Shown in pieces: positions 7,692-15,762 of a stretch of 39,731 bases of DNA. Positions within the stretch are counted from its first letter, which is position 1, and each line of letters begins with the position of its first letter. The position numbers and the translations under genes are program-made. The notes beneath the pieces are model-generated. The model saw nothing but the letters and a program-made list of their open reading frames with translations, was not told where the DNA came from and did not search any database. The stretch is from Methanoculleus sp. (GTDB lineage: Archaea > Halobacteriota > Methanomicrobia > Methanomicrobiales > Methanomicrobiaceae): assembly GCA_011048835.1 (NCBI GenBank), contig DSDF01000069.1, forward strand, positions 1-39,731, given 5' to 3'.

Positions 7692-8961
7692 ATTCACCTG
7701 ACTCCGTCTTCATCTGTTGGGGCCGCGTTTCGGGGACGACCGCTTCTACCAACACCACATCGAGGCTCGTCACCCGTGCCGCAGCACCCAGGACGCCCGA
7801 GAGACTCGGCGTGGTTCTTCCGTCATCCCCCGAAATGAGCTCTTTGATATAGAGTCCCGCCTCGCCGAGGACTTCTATCAAAAATTTGCAGTCCTGGACT
7901 CCAACGCACTCTATTTCCTTGACGCGGCGCTTTCTCACCCTGTCCGATCGCCGGTGCGACACTCTCGCCGGGGTGCGCTGGTGTATTGTCACCCCTTCAA
8001 GGGTTTTCAGGGCGGTTTGCACCTCCTCTTTCGAGAAAGCACCATCGATTTCAACCAGAATGCTGTATTTTTTATACGCTTTTTCTGATTTAATAGTTTC
8101 CACTTCCCGGCGGTCGCTCCAGTGGTCGAACACGACCGCAACCCTTCCCCCGGCGCTCCGGTTGACGACATCCTCGAGCGGGGTGAGGTCGTGGCGGCGG
8201 GTGATTGGTGCCACCACCTCAATGACAAAGGGGCGCCCGGTGCCGAGCATCCGCGCATCGATATCCTCCCGTCCTGCGCCGTGCAGCACGGCATCATCGG
8301 CCGAAAAGATCTCGATAAGCGGGCGGCCGATAAGCTCCTCCACCGAGTCGGCATACATCCTGCCGGTAAAGCCGCACCGCTCGCACCCCTCTCCCCTGCA
8401 CACACGGCAGTGCCACCGGGTCTGGGGGATGCCCCGCTCGTACTTCCAGTACCGCCCGTAGATGAAGAGAGGGCTTACCTGCACCTCCACCTCGCCTGCG
8501 GCGAGATCGGCGATGGCGACCACATCGGGGTGCGTGAAATCCACCTCGTGTCCGGTGCGCGCGGAGACCCGTTTGCCCACCTCGCGGTTGAACTCGGCCT
8601 TCAGGGGTTCGGGGTGGGTAAGCGACAGATCGGTCCAGACCATCTCCTCGCTCTCGGCAATGAGGGGGGGCACCCTGCAGCCGATCAGCAGGGTGTCGAA
8701 TTCTATGCCCTCCAGGGCCTTCGCAACCCGGTCTGCCCATAGATCGAGCTCTGCAAAGAGCCCGTTGCAGATCCAGCACACCTCCTGTTCCGGTGCAAAG
8801 GCCACATCGCCGGCTATCGAGCCCGTAATGCGCAATGCTCGACCCCGTTCGTCGTTACCCAGGCCGTGCGACCGCTTCCCGAACATCCTGCCGAGGCAGT
8901 GATCGCATATCGGCCCGTATTCCAGGATTGATGCCACACGATCGAGAAGTTCCATCAGCAT
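7678..8961 (-). CDS. pus10: tRNA pseudouridine synthase Pus10 (positions 54/55)
   Basis: Archaeal Pus10 converts U54 and U55 of the tRNA T-loop to pseudouridine. The 427-residue product has an N-terminal zinc-binding THUMP-containing region with CDHC at about residues 19-22 and CWIC near residue 68, plus a second Cys pair (CRVC, CERCG) before the catalytic domain. The catalytic domain carries GREDIDARMLGTGRPF with the expected Asp, and the basic RVSHRRSDRVRKR loop. ATG 8961 overlaps the trmY stop; ATG 8955, two codons on, is equally possible and is better spaced from GGAGTGG (8963-8969). The open frame upstream of these starts is only the antisense side of other genes. Its position directly after trmY is functionally telling. 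Confidence 0.94.
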   Translation of the reverse strand: MLMELLDRVASILEYGPICDHCLGRMFGKRSHGLGNDERGRALRITGSIAGDVAFAPEQEVCWICNGLFAELDLWADRVAKALEGIEFDTLLIGCRVPPLIAESEEMVWTDLSLTHPEPLKAEFNREVGKRVSARTGHEVDFTHPDVVAIADLAAGEVEVQVSPLFIYGRYWKYERGIPQTRWHCRVCRGEGCERCGFTGRMYADSVEELIGRPLIEIFSADDAVLHGAGREDIDARMLGTGRPFVIEVVAPITRRHDLTPLEDVVNRSAGGRVAVVFDHWSDRREVETIKSEKAYKKYSILVEIDGAFSKEEVQTALKTLEGVTIHQRTPARVSHRRSDRVRKRRVKEIECVGVQDCKFLIEVLGEAGLYIKELISGDDGRTTPSLSGVLGAAARVTSLDVVLVEAVVPETRPQQMKTESGEYGTS

Positions 8962-9524
8962 CCACTCCGATCGATTTCGTTGAGTACCACCGTAATGGTA
9001 TGGTCGGCATGCAGTACCTTCGGGCCGACCGTGACGCGCGGAAGGTCTGCCACCAGTGCCGCCTCCTCCGCGGTGAAGTCCATATGATCGCTCAGCAGCC
9101 AGGCATCCGGCAGCGCCTCCAGCCCCCTGATATCCGCACCGCCCTCGTCGAGCAGCACGAACTCGTGGTCGCCGAGCAGCTCGGCAAGGCCACCCCGTCG
9201 CACGTACACGCCCTTCGTCGATTCGCGGAAGGTTGACCCGCACGAGATATTGAGCGCCTTTTGTATAAGCGAAGCGGCGCTGCGCTCGTCGGGACTGAGG
9301 TAGCGCAGCTCGTCTCCCCGAAAGAGGATCGTCTTCGGTGGGTCGGGCTCGCCGAGCAGGACGAGGGTGCATTCGACGTCCCGCCGGATATCGTGGGAGA
9401 GAAAAAAGGCCGAATTCACGCACCGGCACAGCACGTCCATGCGCCCCGCGCCGCCGGGCAGATCGTTGAGCGAAAAATCGCCGGTCGTCCGTGCCCGGTG
9501 GCCCACCACCGCAAACCGCAGCAT
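8955..9524 (-). CDS. trmY: tRNA (pseudouridine54-N1)-methyltransferase TrmY
   Basis: TrmY is a SPOUT-class methyltransferase that makes N1-methylpseudouridine at tRNA position 54, using the pseudouridine left by Pus10. The 189-residue product starts MLRFAVVGHRARTTGDF, a family hallmark, and contains LNDLPGGAGRMDVLCRC, a basic FRGDELRYLSPDERS segment and the C-terminal knot region around VLLDEGGADIRG and VTVGPKVLHADH. ATG 9524 follows GAGGT by three nt, right after the srp54 stop at 9532. It overlaps the next gene, pus10, by seven bases, so two successive enzymes of the same modification are made from one message. Confidence 0.94.
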   Translation of the reverse strand: MLRFAVVGHRARTTGDFSLNDLPGGAGRMDVLCRCVNSAFFLSHDIRRDVECTLVLLGEPDPPKTILFRGDELRYLSPDERSAASLIQKALNISCGSTFRESTKGVYVRRGGLAELLGDHEFVLLDEGGADIRGLEALPDAWLLSDHMDFTAEEAALVADLPRVTVGPKVLHADHTITVVLNEIDRSGC

Positions 9525-9531
9525 CGGACCT

Positions 9532-10854
9532 CTACATCCCACCGAACTTTTTCATCATGCGCTGCATGTTGAACTTGCCGCCCCCGCCCCCGCGGAAGAG
9601 CTTGAGCGCACGTTGCATGGTCTTGTAGTACTTGAGCAGTTCGCGCACCTCATCGGGGGAAGCGCCCGCACCCGCGGCGATGCGATGGACGCGCGACCCG
9701 CCGATCACCGAGGGGTTTTCCAGTTCGGTATCAGTCATCGAGTCCATGATGACGCGGTAGCGCTCCATCTTCTGCCCGGTCACGTCATACGCGTCCTGCG
9801 GGATGTCCATGCCGCCGAGAGGGAGCATGCTCATGACCTGTTTGAGAGGGCCCATTTTTTTGAGCGCTTCCATCTGCTTGTACATGTCGCGGAGGGTGAA
9901 CTTACCCTTCATGAGGGCGTTCATATCCACCTCATCCTCGCCGATCACCTCTTCCGCGCGCTCGACGAGCGCCCGCAGGTCGCCCATGCCGAGCAGGCGG
10001 GAGATGAAACCGTCGGGATCGAACCGCTCGATGTCGTCGATGGTCTCGCCGCTCCCGATAAACACGATGCCGCTTTGCGTCTCGGAGACCGCCGAGAGCG
10101 CGCCGCCGCCCTTGGCCGTCCCGTCCATCTTGGTGATGATCACGCCGTCGATGTCGATGGCATCGTGGAAGCGGCGCGCCTGGTCCCGCGCCTGCTGGCC
10201 CAGCGCGGCATCGATGACCAGCCAGCGGTGGGAGGCGCGGGTGAGCTCGTTGATCCGGACGATCTCGTCGATGAGGTCATCTTCAAGCGCGTGCCTGCCC
10301 TGCGTGTCGATAATGACAACCTCGGCATGTTTGAGCTCCCCCAGCCCGCGCCGGACGATAGCCACGGCGTCCTTTTCCCCGGGCTCGCCGTAGCAGGGAA
10401 CGTTGATCTTCGTGCACAGGGTGGATAACTGGGCGTACGCGCCGGGCCGAAAGACATCGGCACAGATCACGCCCACGCGAAGGCCTTTGCGCTGGAAATA
10501 GCGGGCGAGCTTGGCCGTGGTGGTGGTCTTCCCGCTTCCCTGCAGCCCCGCCATGAGGATGGTCTGCGGACCCAGCTGCACCTCCGCCCCGTGCCCCATG
10601 AGGTTGACCAGTTCCTGGTAGACGATGCGCAGCACGTGCTCGCGCACGCTCATCCCTTTCGGGGTTTCCTCCTCGAGTGCGCGCTGCTTGATCGCCTGTG
10701 ACAGCTGCATCACCAGCTTGACATTGACATCAGCCCCGATGAGGGCGCGCTGGAGATCCCGGACCAGATCATCGACCGCAGCCTTGTCGATGACCGTTTT
10801 GCCCGCCAGTTTCTTCAATGCGTCCTTGAGTCCGCTTCCCAGCCTATCGAGCAT
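9532..10854 (-). CDS. srp54: Signal recognition particle protein SRP54
   Basis: SRP54 binds signal sequences and 7S RNA and docks with FtsY. The 440-residue protein has the N domain (1-85), the G domain with G1 [16 protein letters not shown]2 region [13 protein letters not shown] and G4 [14 protein letters not shown], and the methionine-rich M domain, which ends [15 protein letters not shown]. The G3 motif reads DTQGR (residues 183-187, nt 10294-10308) where nearly all SRP GTPases have DTAGR; the codon is clearly CAG. The rest of the G domain is intact, so the protein is probably active. An SD GAGGAGG lies eight nt before the ATG, just after ftsY. Order ftsY-srp54-trmY on one strand implies co-expression of the particle and its receptor. 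Confidence 0.97.
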   Translation of the reverse strand: MLDRLGSGLKDALKKLAGKTVIDKAAVDDLVRDLQRALIGADVNVKLVMQLSQAIKQRALEEETPKGMSVREHVLRIVYQELVNLMGHGAEVQLGPQTILMAGLQGSGKTTTTAKLARYFQRKGLRVGVICADVFRPGAYAQLSTLCTKINVPCYGEPGEKDAVAIVRRGLGELKHAEVVIIDTQGRHALEDDLIDEIVRINELTRASHRWLVIDAALGQQARDQARRFHDAIDIDGVIITKMDGTAKGGGALSAVSETQSGIVFIGSGETIDDIERFDPDGFISRLLGMGDLRALVERAEEVIGEDEVDMNALMKGKFTLRDMYKQMEALKKMGPLKQVMSMLPLGGMDIPQDAYDVTGQKMERYRVIMDSMTDTELENPSVIGGSRVHRIAAGAGASPDEVRELLKYYKTMQRALKLFRGGGGGKFNMQRMMKKFGGM

Positions 10855-10857
10855 CCG

Positions 10858-11934
10858 TTATTCCTCCTCGCGCAGGAGTTCGTCCACCACATCTTCGGGC
10901 CGGAACGGGATGACATCGTCGTAACTCTGCCCCACGCCGAGAAACATGACCGGCTTTCCGATGGTATGGGCGATGGAGATAGCCGCCCCTCCCCGGGGAT
11001 CCATGTCCGCCTTGGTCAGCACCACTGCGTCGGTGCCCACCGCGTTGTTGAACTCTTCAGCGCGGATGACCGCGTCGTTGCCCGCCACCGCTTCGTCGAC
11101 ATAGACCACGAGGTCGGGGTTCATCACCCGGCGGATCTTTTCCAGCTGGTTCATGAGGTTGGCGCGGTTGTGGAACCTTCCTGCGGTGTCGGCGAGCACG
11201 ACGTCGACGCCGTGGGCGGTGGCGTACTGCACCGTGTCAAAGAGCACGGCGGACGGGTCGGCCCCCTCCTGGTGGCAGATTACCTTCACCCCGACACGAT
11301 CGGCATGCGTTTTCATCTGCTCGTTGGCGCCAGCCCTGAACGTGTCGCCCGACCCGATCACCACAGAATACCCCTGTTTCCGGAGATACTGTGCAATTTT
11401 CGCGATAGTGGTCGTCTTCCCCGTGCCGTTCACCCCGGTGAAGAGCACTTTAACGGGGCGTTCATGAGAATCGATATACCCGGTAAGGGAGAACCCTTCC
11501 CCGAGCACGGTGAGGAGCGCTCGTCTGAGTGTATCCATCACGAGGGTGTCCACCGATGCACCGATCTTTCGGTTCCTCCCCACGAGATCGGATCGCATAT
11601 GCTCGACGATGGCTTCCGCAACGGGCAGCGCCACGTCATTTTCGAGAAGCACGATCTCCAGTTCCTGCAGCGGTTCGGCGACATCCTTCTCGCCGAGCAT
11701 CACCTCACGCTCGGTGACCAGCACCCGGACGCGCTCGGTAAATGTCGATTTCTTCTTCGAGGCTTTTTCTTCGGGAGCCTGCGCCTCTTCCCCCATGCCC
11801 TTTTCCTCAAGCCCGGGGGCGGGTGCATCCCCGGCCGGAAGGGGGGCCTCGGGGGCAGCCTCAGCCGCGGACTCGATGGTGAGCCCGAGCTTCTCTTTGA
11901 CGCCGCGGAGTTTGTCTTTCAGTGAACCGAACAT
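10858..11934 (-). CDS. ftsY: SRP receptor FtsY
   Basis: FtsY is the membrane-associated receptor that delivers ribosome-SRP complexes to the Sec translocon. The 358-residue product has a short N-terminal amphipathic start (MFGSLKDKLRGVKEKLG), an acidic Ala/Pro/Glu-rich A region (about 20-65), an N domain of helices (65-150) and the G domain: G1 GVNGTGKTTT, GDTFRAGANEQ, G3 DTAGR and G4 TKAD. It keeps the canonical DTAGR, unlike srp54 next door. It starts four bases after the pfdA stop and ends four bases before srp54. Identity is certain. Confidence 0.97.
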   Translation of the reverse strand: MFGSLKDKLRGVKEKLGLTIESAAEAAPEAPLPAGDAPAPGLEEKGMGEEAQAPEEKASKKKSTFTERVRVLVTEREVMLGEKDVAEPLQELEIVLLENDVALPVAEAIVEHMRSDLVGRNRKIGASVDTLVMDTLRRALLTVLGEGFSLTGYIDSHERPVKVLFTGVNGTGKTTTIAKIAQYLRKQGYSVVIGSGDTFRAGANEQMKTHADRVGVKVICHQEGADPSAVLFDTVQYATAHGVDVVLADTAGRFHNRANLMNQLEKIRRVMNPDLVVYVDEAVAGNDAVIRAEEFNNAVGTDAVVLTKADMDPRGGAAISIAHTIGKPVMFLGVGQSYDDVIPFRPEDVVDELLREEE

Positions 11935-11937
11935 GAA

Positions 11938-12387
11938 TTATTGACCTTTCTGGGACGACCGGGCCTTCCTGTAGGTCATCTCGATCCGTTGTGCCACTTC
12001 GTTGGCCTGCGCGCGGATCTCATCGATATTGGCGGAGAGTTTCTTGATCATCGCTTCCATTTCCGTGGTGCGATCCTTGAGAAAATCGATCGCCTCGACA
12101 TTTTTGCGCTCAACAATGACGTCGGACCCGATATTGACCAGAACCTTGTCCGGATCGGTCACCTTCACCCGCAGGCTTGCCCCTCCGCCGAGCTGGAGCA
12201 GCACCACATCACTGCCATTCTCGCCCAGCTCTTTCAGCGTGTCGATGGCGGCGAACGATTCGAAGCGCCGCTGCTCGATCATCTGCAACTGCCGGGAAAG
12301 AATTTCTATCTGCTGGCCGAACTCGTTGAGATACTCCTGGAGCATCTCCATTTCGCGCCCCTGCACGGTTTCCACGTTATTCACCAT
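11938..12387 (-). CDS. pfdA: Prefoldin subunit alpha
   Basis: Prefoldin alpha dimerises within a hexamer (two alpha, four beta) that holds unfolded proteins for the chaperonin. The 149-residue product shows the family pattern: an N-terminal coiled coil (about 6-50, LQEYLNEFGQQIEILSRQLQ), the beta-hairpin core (VVLLQLGGGASLRVKV, KVLVNIGSDVIVER) and a C-terminal coiled coil running to residue 145. ATG 12387 was preferred to TTG codons at 12390 and 12393. The start lies within the last 11 bases of rpl18ae, so translation is probably coupled. The link of L18ae, prefoldin and ftsY is a conserved euryarchaeal order. Confidence 0.95.
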   Translation of the reverse strand: MVNNVETVQGREMEMLQEYLNEFGQQIEILSRQLQMIEQRRFESFAAIDTLKELGENGSDVVLLQLGGGASLRVKVTDPDKVLVNIGSDVIVERKNVEAIDFLKDRTTEMEAMIKKLSANIDEIRAQANEVAQRIEMTYRKARSSQKGQ

Positions 12388-12562
12388 CAACAAGGGTTAT
12401 ACCAGAAACGGTGATATAATTTCTCTTGAGCCGGTGTTTGCTCCCCAGATCCGCAAAAATTCGTTCCTGCGCCTGTTTTTCATTCGGGGCGCCGACTATC
12501 TTGCTGAAGGTCTTCCACTCGCCGCTGATTTTGAACGTTCCCGTCACTTCATACTGTGCCAT
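12377..12562 (-). CDS. rplX: 50S ribosomal protein L18ae (LX)
   Basis: This 61-residue protein corresponds to archaeal LX, the short form of eukaryal L18a (L20A). Features include FKISGEWKTFSKIVGAPNEK, the typical N-terminal motif, and the RIFADLGSKHRLKRNYI segment that contacts rRNA. The SD GGAGTGAT is formed by the last codons and stop of aif6, spaced five nt from the ATG, so ribosomes ending aif6 can restart here. The stop overlaps the beginning of pfdA. Its short length makes it easy to miss, but the match is clear. Confidence 0.92.
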   Translation of the reverse strand: MAQYEVTGTFKISGEWKTFSKIVGAPNEKQAQERIFADLGSKHRLKRNYITVSGITLVDGE

Positions 12563-12566
12563 ACCA

Positions 12567-13229
12567 TCACTCCAAAAATCCGAAAACTTCCTCTATTCTT
12601 CCCAGCTCGAACCCGCTCGTATACTGCCCCGCAAGGAACCCCCTGCTGTTGGCGACAAGGCCGGTGCCGATAAGCCCGCTCCCCATGTTCACCGAACCCG
12701 TTCCGATGGGAAGGTCGGACATTGCCTCGAGATGGGCGATCTCCTGAGCGGTCGCGCGGGCATGCACGAGCACCCCGCGATTCGTGCTCACCGCTGCCAT
12801 GCCGACAGTGGGGAGCCCACCGAGCGTGCTCATAAGCACCGGTACTTTACAAAATGAACCGATCTCCTCTGCCAGACTCTCGGGCATTCCCGGATGCACC
12901 ACCGCAAACATATCATTGACCAGGATCACGTTGCCTGCGGCATTCATGCTGCGCTCGAGCAGCATCACGTCACGATACTCCTCCAGCACCGCCCGCTCCT
13001 CGGGGGTGATGAGCCCGCTGACGACCAGCCCGTGCGAGTTCCCGGCAAGCAGCGACCCGACGATGGAACTTCCCTGCAGGGTGGTTGACACAATCTCGAC
13101 ATCGAGTTCGCCCCTCACCGCTGCAGTGAACGGTTCCGGTGCCGATGGCGGGATGACTGCGATATCCTCGAATACCCGTGAGAACACTCCGATGTGTGGA
13201 TCGCCGGCAAAATCGATCGTATCGGTCAT
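12567..13229 (-). CDS. eif6: Translation initiation factor aIF6
   Basis: aIF6 binds the large ribosomal subunit near L14 and L24 and prevents premature joining of subunits. The 220-residue product fits the family length and its five-fold alpha/beta propeller, with repeated segments such as [55 protein letters not shown] and [20 protein letters not shown]. It starts immediately after rpl31e (stop 13231) behind SD GAGGAG, and its final codons supply the SD for rpl18ae. The order rpl39e-rpl31e-aif6-rpl18ae is a conserved archaeal string, so co-regulation with 50S proteins is expected. Confidence 0.96.
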   Translation of the reverse strand: MTDTIDFAGDPHIGVFSRVFEDIAVIPPSAPEPFTAAVRGELDVEIVSTTLQGSSIVGSLLAGNSHGLVVSGLITPEERAVLEEYRDVMLLERSMNAAGNVILVNDMFAVVHPGMPESLAEEIGSFCKVPVLMSTLGGLPTVGMAAVSTNRGVLVHARATAQEIAHLEAMSDLPIGTGSVNMGSGLIGTGLVANSRGFLAGQYTSGFELGRIEEVFGFLE

Positions 13230-13230
13230 C

Positions 13231-13494
13231 TCACTCCTCGGCGAGCTCTGCCTGAACCTGCCCGTCTTCGAATTTCATGGCGCGTACGCGTATCTTCCTC
13301 GGGGGTTTTTCACTGCCCCGGTCCCACACCTTCTCGTTGATGCTGCGGTCAAGCTTGACATCCTCGCTCTTCATGTGCTTCACAAGAAATGCGCGGATAT
13401 CTTTGACTGCTTTGTTGCTCCGCTTCCACCGGGGAGCCCTTTTTGCGTCACGGAGAGGGATCACATAGATCTGTTCTTTCAATACATCGACCAT
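13231..13494 (-). CDS. rpl31e: 50S ribosomal protein L31e
   Basis: This 87-residue protein lies near the polypeptide exit tunnel. It shows the L31e core [29 protein letters not shown] and the [14 protein letters not shown] segment, with the C-terminal [15 protein letters not shown] strand. The start follows the rpl39e stop by four bases, with GAAGGTG in the end of rpl39e acting as SD. The stop is two bases before aif6. Confidence 0.96.
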   Translation of the reverse strand: MVDVLKEQIYVIPLRDAKRAPRWKRSNKAVKDIRAFLVKHMKSEDVKLDRSINEKVWDRGSEKPPRKIRVRAMKFEDGQVQAELAEE

Positions 13495-13498
13495 GCGC

Positions 13499-13651
13499 TC
13501 ACACCTTCAGAGAACTGCGGCGCCAGTTGCGGCGGCGCGGATGGGAACTCACGTTTCTTTTCGTCCTGATCATCACCCAGGCCGGCACACGGCGGTTCTG
13601 CTCGCACGCTTTCGCCAGCCTGATTTTTCGACCTTTCGTCACTTTACTCAT
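13499..13651 (-). CDS. rpl39e: 50S ribosomal protein L39e
   Basis: This very short gene (50 residues) is easily overlooked. The minus strand reads [18 protein letters not shown], then [16 protein letters not shown] and ends SSLKV before TGA. It is highly basic with the conserved PAWV/RTKR segment of L39e, a protein threaded into the exit tunnel wall. SD GGTGA lies five nt before ATG 13651. It sits exactly where L39e occurs in other euryarchaea, just upstream of rpl31e, with a four-base gap. Confidence 0.95.
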   Translation of the reverse strand: MSKVTKGRKIRLAKACEQNRRVPAWVMIRTKRNVSSHPRRRNWRRSSLKV

Positions 13652-13672
13652 TGTATTCACCAGATTTGATTG

Positions 13673-14263
13673 TTACCCGCAGACGACGTCCACGACAAGC
13701 GACTGTCGGTGGTGTGCGGGGAAGAGCGGTGCAGGGTCGCACCCGCGCTCGCGCAACGCCCCCCTGATCTCGTGCTCGTAATCGCCGTTCTCGATCTCCC
13801 CGGTCTCACCGAACCGGACCACCAGGTGCCGGTCGGCGAGGCGGTTGACCTCGGTGGTGCCGAACCCGAGCAGGGGGCGGACATAGCTGCACCCGAGACG
13901 CGCCTCAATGCTCTGCACCTCAGCGGCGGAGAGCATGGGGACACGGTCGTTGAGCCTTGTCCCGTCACCCACGACCGGGTACAGCGCGGCAAGGCGCGAT
14001 ATGGCATGGCGATGCACGAGGTTGATGCCATCGTTCGGGTAGCCGCATCCCACCACCAGATCACATGCCTCCTGCAGGAGTGCATCGCCGAGCACCCTCG
14101 TGACGTGGGGAAAGCCCAGTGCCTTCGCCGCGTCCTGTACGGCTGCAATGTCGCGCTCCGGGCGAAACACGAAGGTCGTGAGCTCGACCTCGTAGTCGCG
14201 GGAGAGCATGACCGCAGCGAGCGCACTGTCCTTGCCACCACTGAAGAGAATCCCGGCTTTCAT
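13673..14263 (-). CDS. PP-loop ATP pyrophosphatase-like protein (DUF7411-type)
   Basis: This 196-residue protein begins MKAGILFSGGKDSALAA. SGGKDS (8-13) is the PP-loop of N-type ATP pyrophosphatases, which adenylate a substrate before amidation or thiolation. A DLVVGCGYPNDGINLVHRHAI segment and a C-terminal Asp/Glu/His-rich part follow. There is no CxxC pair typical of 2-thiouridine synthetases and no glutaminase domain, so the substrate is unknown. It is a conserved archaeal gene in this ribosomal string. The start overlaps the preceding PDCD5-like gene (ATGA, 14260-14263). A role in RNA or protein modification is suggested by context only. Confidence 0.8.
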   Translation of the reverse strand: MKAGILFSGGKDSALAAVMLSRDYEVELTTFVFRPERDIAAVQDAAKALGFPHVTRVLGDALLQEACDLVVGCGYPNDGINLVHRHAISRLAALYPVVGDGTRLNDRVPMLSAAEVQSIEARLGCSYVRPLLGFGTTEVNRLADRHLVVRFGETGEIENGDYEHEIRGALRERGCDPAPLFPAHHRQSLVVDVVCG

Positions 14264-14598
14264 TTTCTTTTGATAGTGAAATCCCGTTTTCCAGGGGCTA
14301 TCTGCTGCAGGAGCGCCTTCAGTTGCTGGTCGGTGAGGCGCTCTCGTAGTCTTCCGCTCTGGGCAAGTACGACCAGCTGCTGTTCGATTGCCCGGGCAAA
14401 CTCTGGGCGCGTGAGTTTGATGGTGTTGAGGCGCTCGCGGGCCTGGGGGTCGAGGACCTGCTTCAATATCAGCTGGATCTGTGCGTCCATTTGTTTCTGG
14501 CGCTCGTACTCCTCTTCCATCGCTCCCTGTTCCGCCTGCTGACGCTGGAGCTGTTCAAGCCTTCGCCGACGAAGTTCTGCCAGCTCGTCATCGCCCAT
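14260..14598 (-). CDS. PDCD5/TFAR19-family DNA-binding protein
   Basis: This 112-residue, highly charged, mainly helical protein matches the archaeal PDCD5 family. It has an N-terminal Arg/Gln-rich helix (ELAELRRRRLEQLQRQQ), a three-helix core with VLDPQARERLNTIKLTRPEFA, and a basic C-terminal tail ending DFTIKRK. Archaeal members bind DNA weakly, and the eukaryal homologue binds the CCT chaperonin; the cellular role remains unclear. ATG 14598 has GAGTGAT five nt upstream; an in-frame GTG at 14607 is a less likely start. It is placed after rps19e, as in most euryarchaea. Confidence 0.93.
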   Translation of the reverse strand: MGDDELAELRRRRLEQLQRQQAEQGAMEEEYERQKQMDAQIQLILKQVLDPQARERLNTIKLTRPEFARAIEQQLVVLAQSGRLRERLTDQQLKALLQQIAPGKRDFTIKRK

Positions 14599-14612
14599 GA
14601 TTATCACTCATT

Positions 14613-15062
14613 TTAATATTTGGCAAGCTCGGGAACCGTTTCGGCCACGCTCGTTTTGAGATCGTTTGCGATCCGGTCGATAAACGAGCGGCCCTTCGGG
14701 GAGACCACCCTTCCCGTGCCTGCACGCTCAATAAGCCCGGCTTCCTCGAGCTGCTGGAGCGCCTTGCGGAGCACCGAACCACTCCCCCTCCGGAACTGGT
14801 AGGGATTGGATCCGCGGTCACGGTTCCCGCCATAGAATGTTCTCATACGCTGTACACCGACCGGCCCGTCGACATAGACGCGGCGCAGGATGGAGGCAGT
14901 ACGGATATACCACCAGTCCTCCTGATTCGGCGGGGCCTGTTTGTGAACCCCCGTCTTGGCAAACGATGCCCACTCCGGCGGCGTGATCGGCTCAAGTGCT
15001 TTGAGCTCCTCTGCCGTTTTTTGGATGAGCACGGCGGGGGGTATGTCAAATAGCGTTGTCAT
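14613..15062 (-). CDS. rps19e: 30S ribosomal protein S19e
   Basis: S19e is an archaeal/eukaryal small-subunit head protein needed for 30S maturation. The 149-residue product shows the winged-helix fold and family motifs: WASFAKTGVHKQAPP, DWWYIRTASILRRVY, GPVGVQRMRTFYGG and the C-terminal GRVVSPKGRSFIDRIA. SD GAGGATA lies about seven nt before the ATG. An 83-bp gap separates it from the YhbY-like gene upstream, and this gap contains AT-rich stretches (TACAAATATGTA at 15105-15116) that could serve as an internal promoter. Confidence 0.96.
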   Translation of the reverse strand: MTTLFDIPPAVLIQKTAEELKALEPITPPEWASFAKTGVHKQAPPNQEDWWYIRTASILRRVYVDGPVGVQRMRTFYGGNRDRGSNPYQFRRGSGSVLRKALQQLEEAGLIERAGTGRVVSPKGRSFIDRIANDLKTSVAETVPELAKY

Positions 15063-15145
15063 GTAGTATCCTCACTATCAATATGTCTAATAGCAGTCTT
15101 TACATATTTGTACAATGCCCTTTTAATTATTTCGAGCAGCCGCCC

Positions 15146-15382
15146 TCATGGTTTCGGGCTTCGCGCGCCGAGGATCATGGTCCGACCCCGTACCTGCACC
15201 AGGCGCGCTCCTGCACGCCGGGAGACATCCTCCGGGTCGATCTCGCAGCTCCTGAGCCACTTGATCTTCACTGCGGGGCGGGTTTTCAGCTGCATGCGGA
15301 TCTCGTCGACGATCGCGCCGGTGCACCCCTGCTTCCCTATCCAGACGGTGGGTTTCAGCGTGTGAAACGGCTCATTCCCCAT
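15146..15382 (-). CDS. YhbY/CRM-domain RNA-binding protein
   Basis: This 78-residue protein is a stand-alone CRM domain, the YhbY fold that binds ribosomal precursor RNA. The signature includes KPTVWIGKQGCTGAIVDEI with the GxxG-type loop, KIKWLRSCEIDPEDV and the final strand ARLVQVRGRTMILGAR. It overlaps the end of rnp4 by 11 bases (15372-15382), the ATG lying within the last codons of that gene, so coupling is likely. In bacteria YhbY associates with pre-50S particles. A similar role here is inferred. Confidence 0.9.
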   Translation of the reverse strand: MGNEPFHTLKPTVWIGKQGCTGAIVDEIRMQLKTRPAVKIKWLRSCEIDPEDVSRRAGARLVQVRGRTMILGARSPKP

Positions 15383-15695
15383 TATCCGGCTTCACCACCC
15401 GATAGCGCCGCTGGTACCCGCAGGCACGGCAGGTGACCACCACCTTCCCGCCATGGATCCGCACCCGTGCATTTTTTCCGAACACCAGATACGCATGGCA
15501 CCGCCGGCAATACCTCCGCCGCAGCGCCCTTGGAATCCTCACGCGCGTGCGTATCGCAATCGCTAATGCACGCTCCACGTAGCGGTCGCTCCACGCAGGG
15601 TGCTCTGCATGGACGCGTTCTGCTTCGGCAAAGAGCGTCTCGATGCGTTCCATCGCGATCTTCCGCCGGTTCGGGTGCTTTGATTTCGCTGCCAT
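15372..15695 (-). CDS. rnp4: Ribonuclease P protein component 4 (Rnp4/Rpr2)
   Basis: Rnp4 works with Rnp1 (L29p-paired) in archaeal RNase P to mature tRNA 5' ends. The 107-residue product has an N-terminal helical region and a zinc ribbon with CRRCHAYL and CRACGYQRRY, four Cys in two CxxC pairs, as in Rpr2/Rpp21. It is the first gene of the 10-kb minus-strand cluster, diverging from the radical SAM gene across 67 bp. A TATATTAT element at 15747-15754 is well placed to drive it. Confidence 0.94.
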   Translation of the reverse strand: MAAKSKHPNRRKIAMERIETLFAEAERVHAEHPAWSDRYVERALAIAIRTRVRIPRALRRRYCRRCHAYLVFGKNARVRIHGGKVVVTCRACGYQRRYRVVKPDNGE

Positions 15696-15744
15696 CTCTG
15701 TAGTCCGCCACCCCGGGTACGACTACAATGATTTTTCCTCCGGG

Positions 15745-15757
15745 ATAATATAGCACA
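15745..15757 (-). promoter_or_regulatory. Putative TATA box at the head of the rnp4-rps19e cluster
   Basis: On the minus strand the sequence reads GCTATATTATCCC. It is the only AT-rich element in the 67-bp gap between the divergent rnp4 and radical SAM genes. A start site about 26 nt downstream would fall near 15723, leaving a leader of about 28 nt before ATG 15695. For the opposite direction the same element is too close to ATG 15763. Confidence 0.5.
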
Positions 15758-15762
15758 GGGTA

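Noticed and set aside
8962-9429. N-terminal extension of the pus10 open frame
   Set aside because: This part lies across trmY on the same strand in another frame. Pus10 family sequence begins at ATG 8961 or 8955.
10966-11925. 319-codon plus-strand frame opposite ftsY
   Set aside because: It mirrors the ftsY codon pattern and shows no family match. A similar 353-codon frame at 9367-10428 opposite srp54 was rejected for the same reason.
15063-15145. Possible separate transcription unit boundary or tRNA between the YhbY-like gene and rps19e
   Set aside because: No T-loop sequence or cloverleaf is evident; only AT-rich stretches that may be a promoter.
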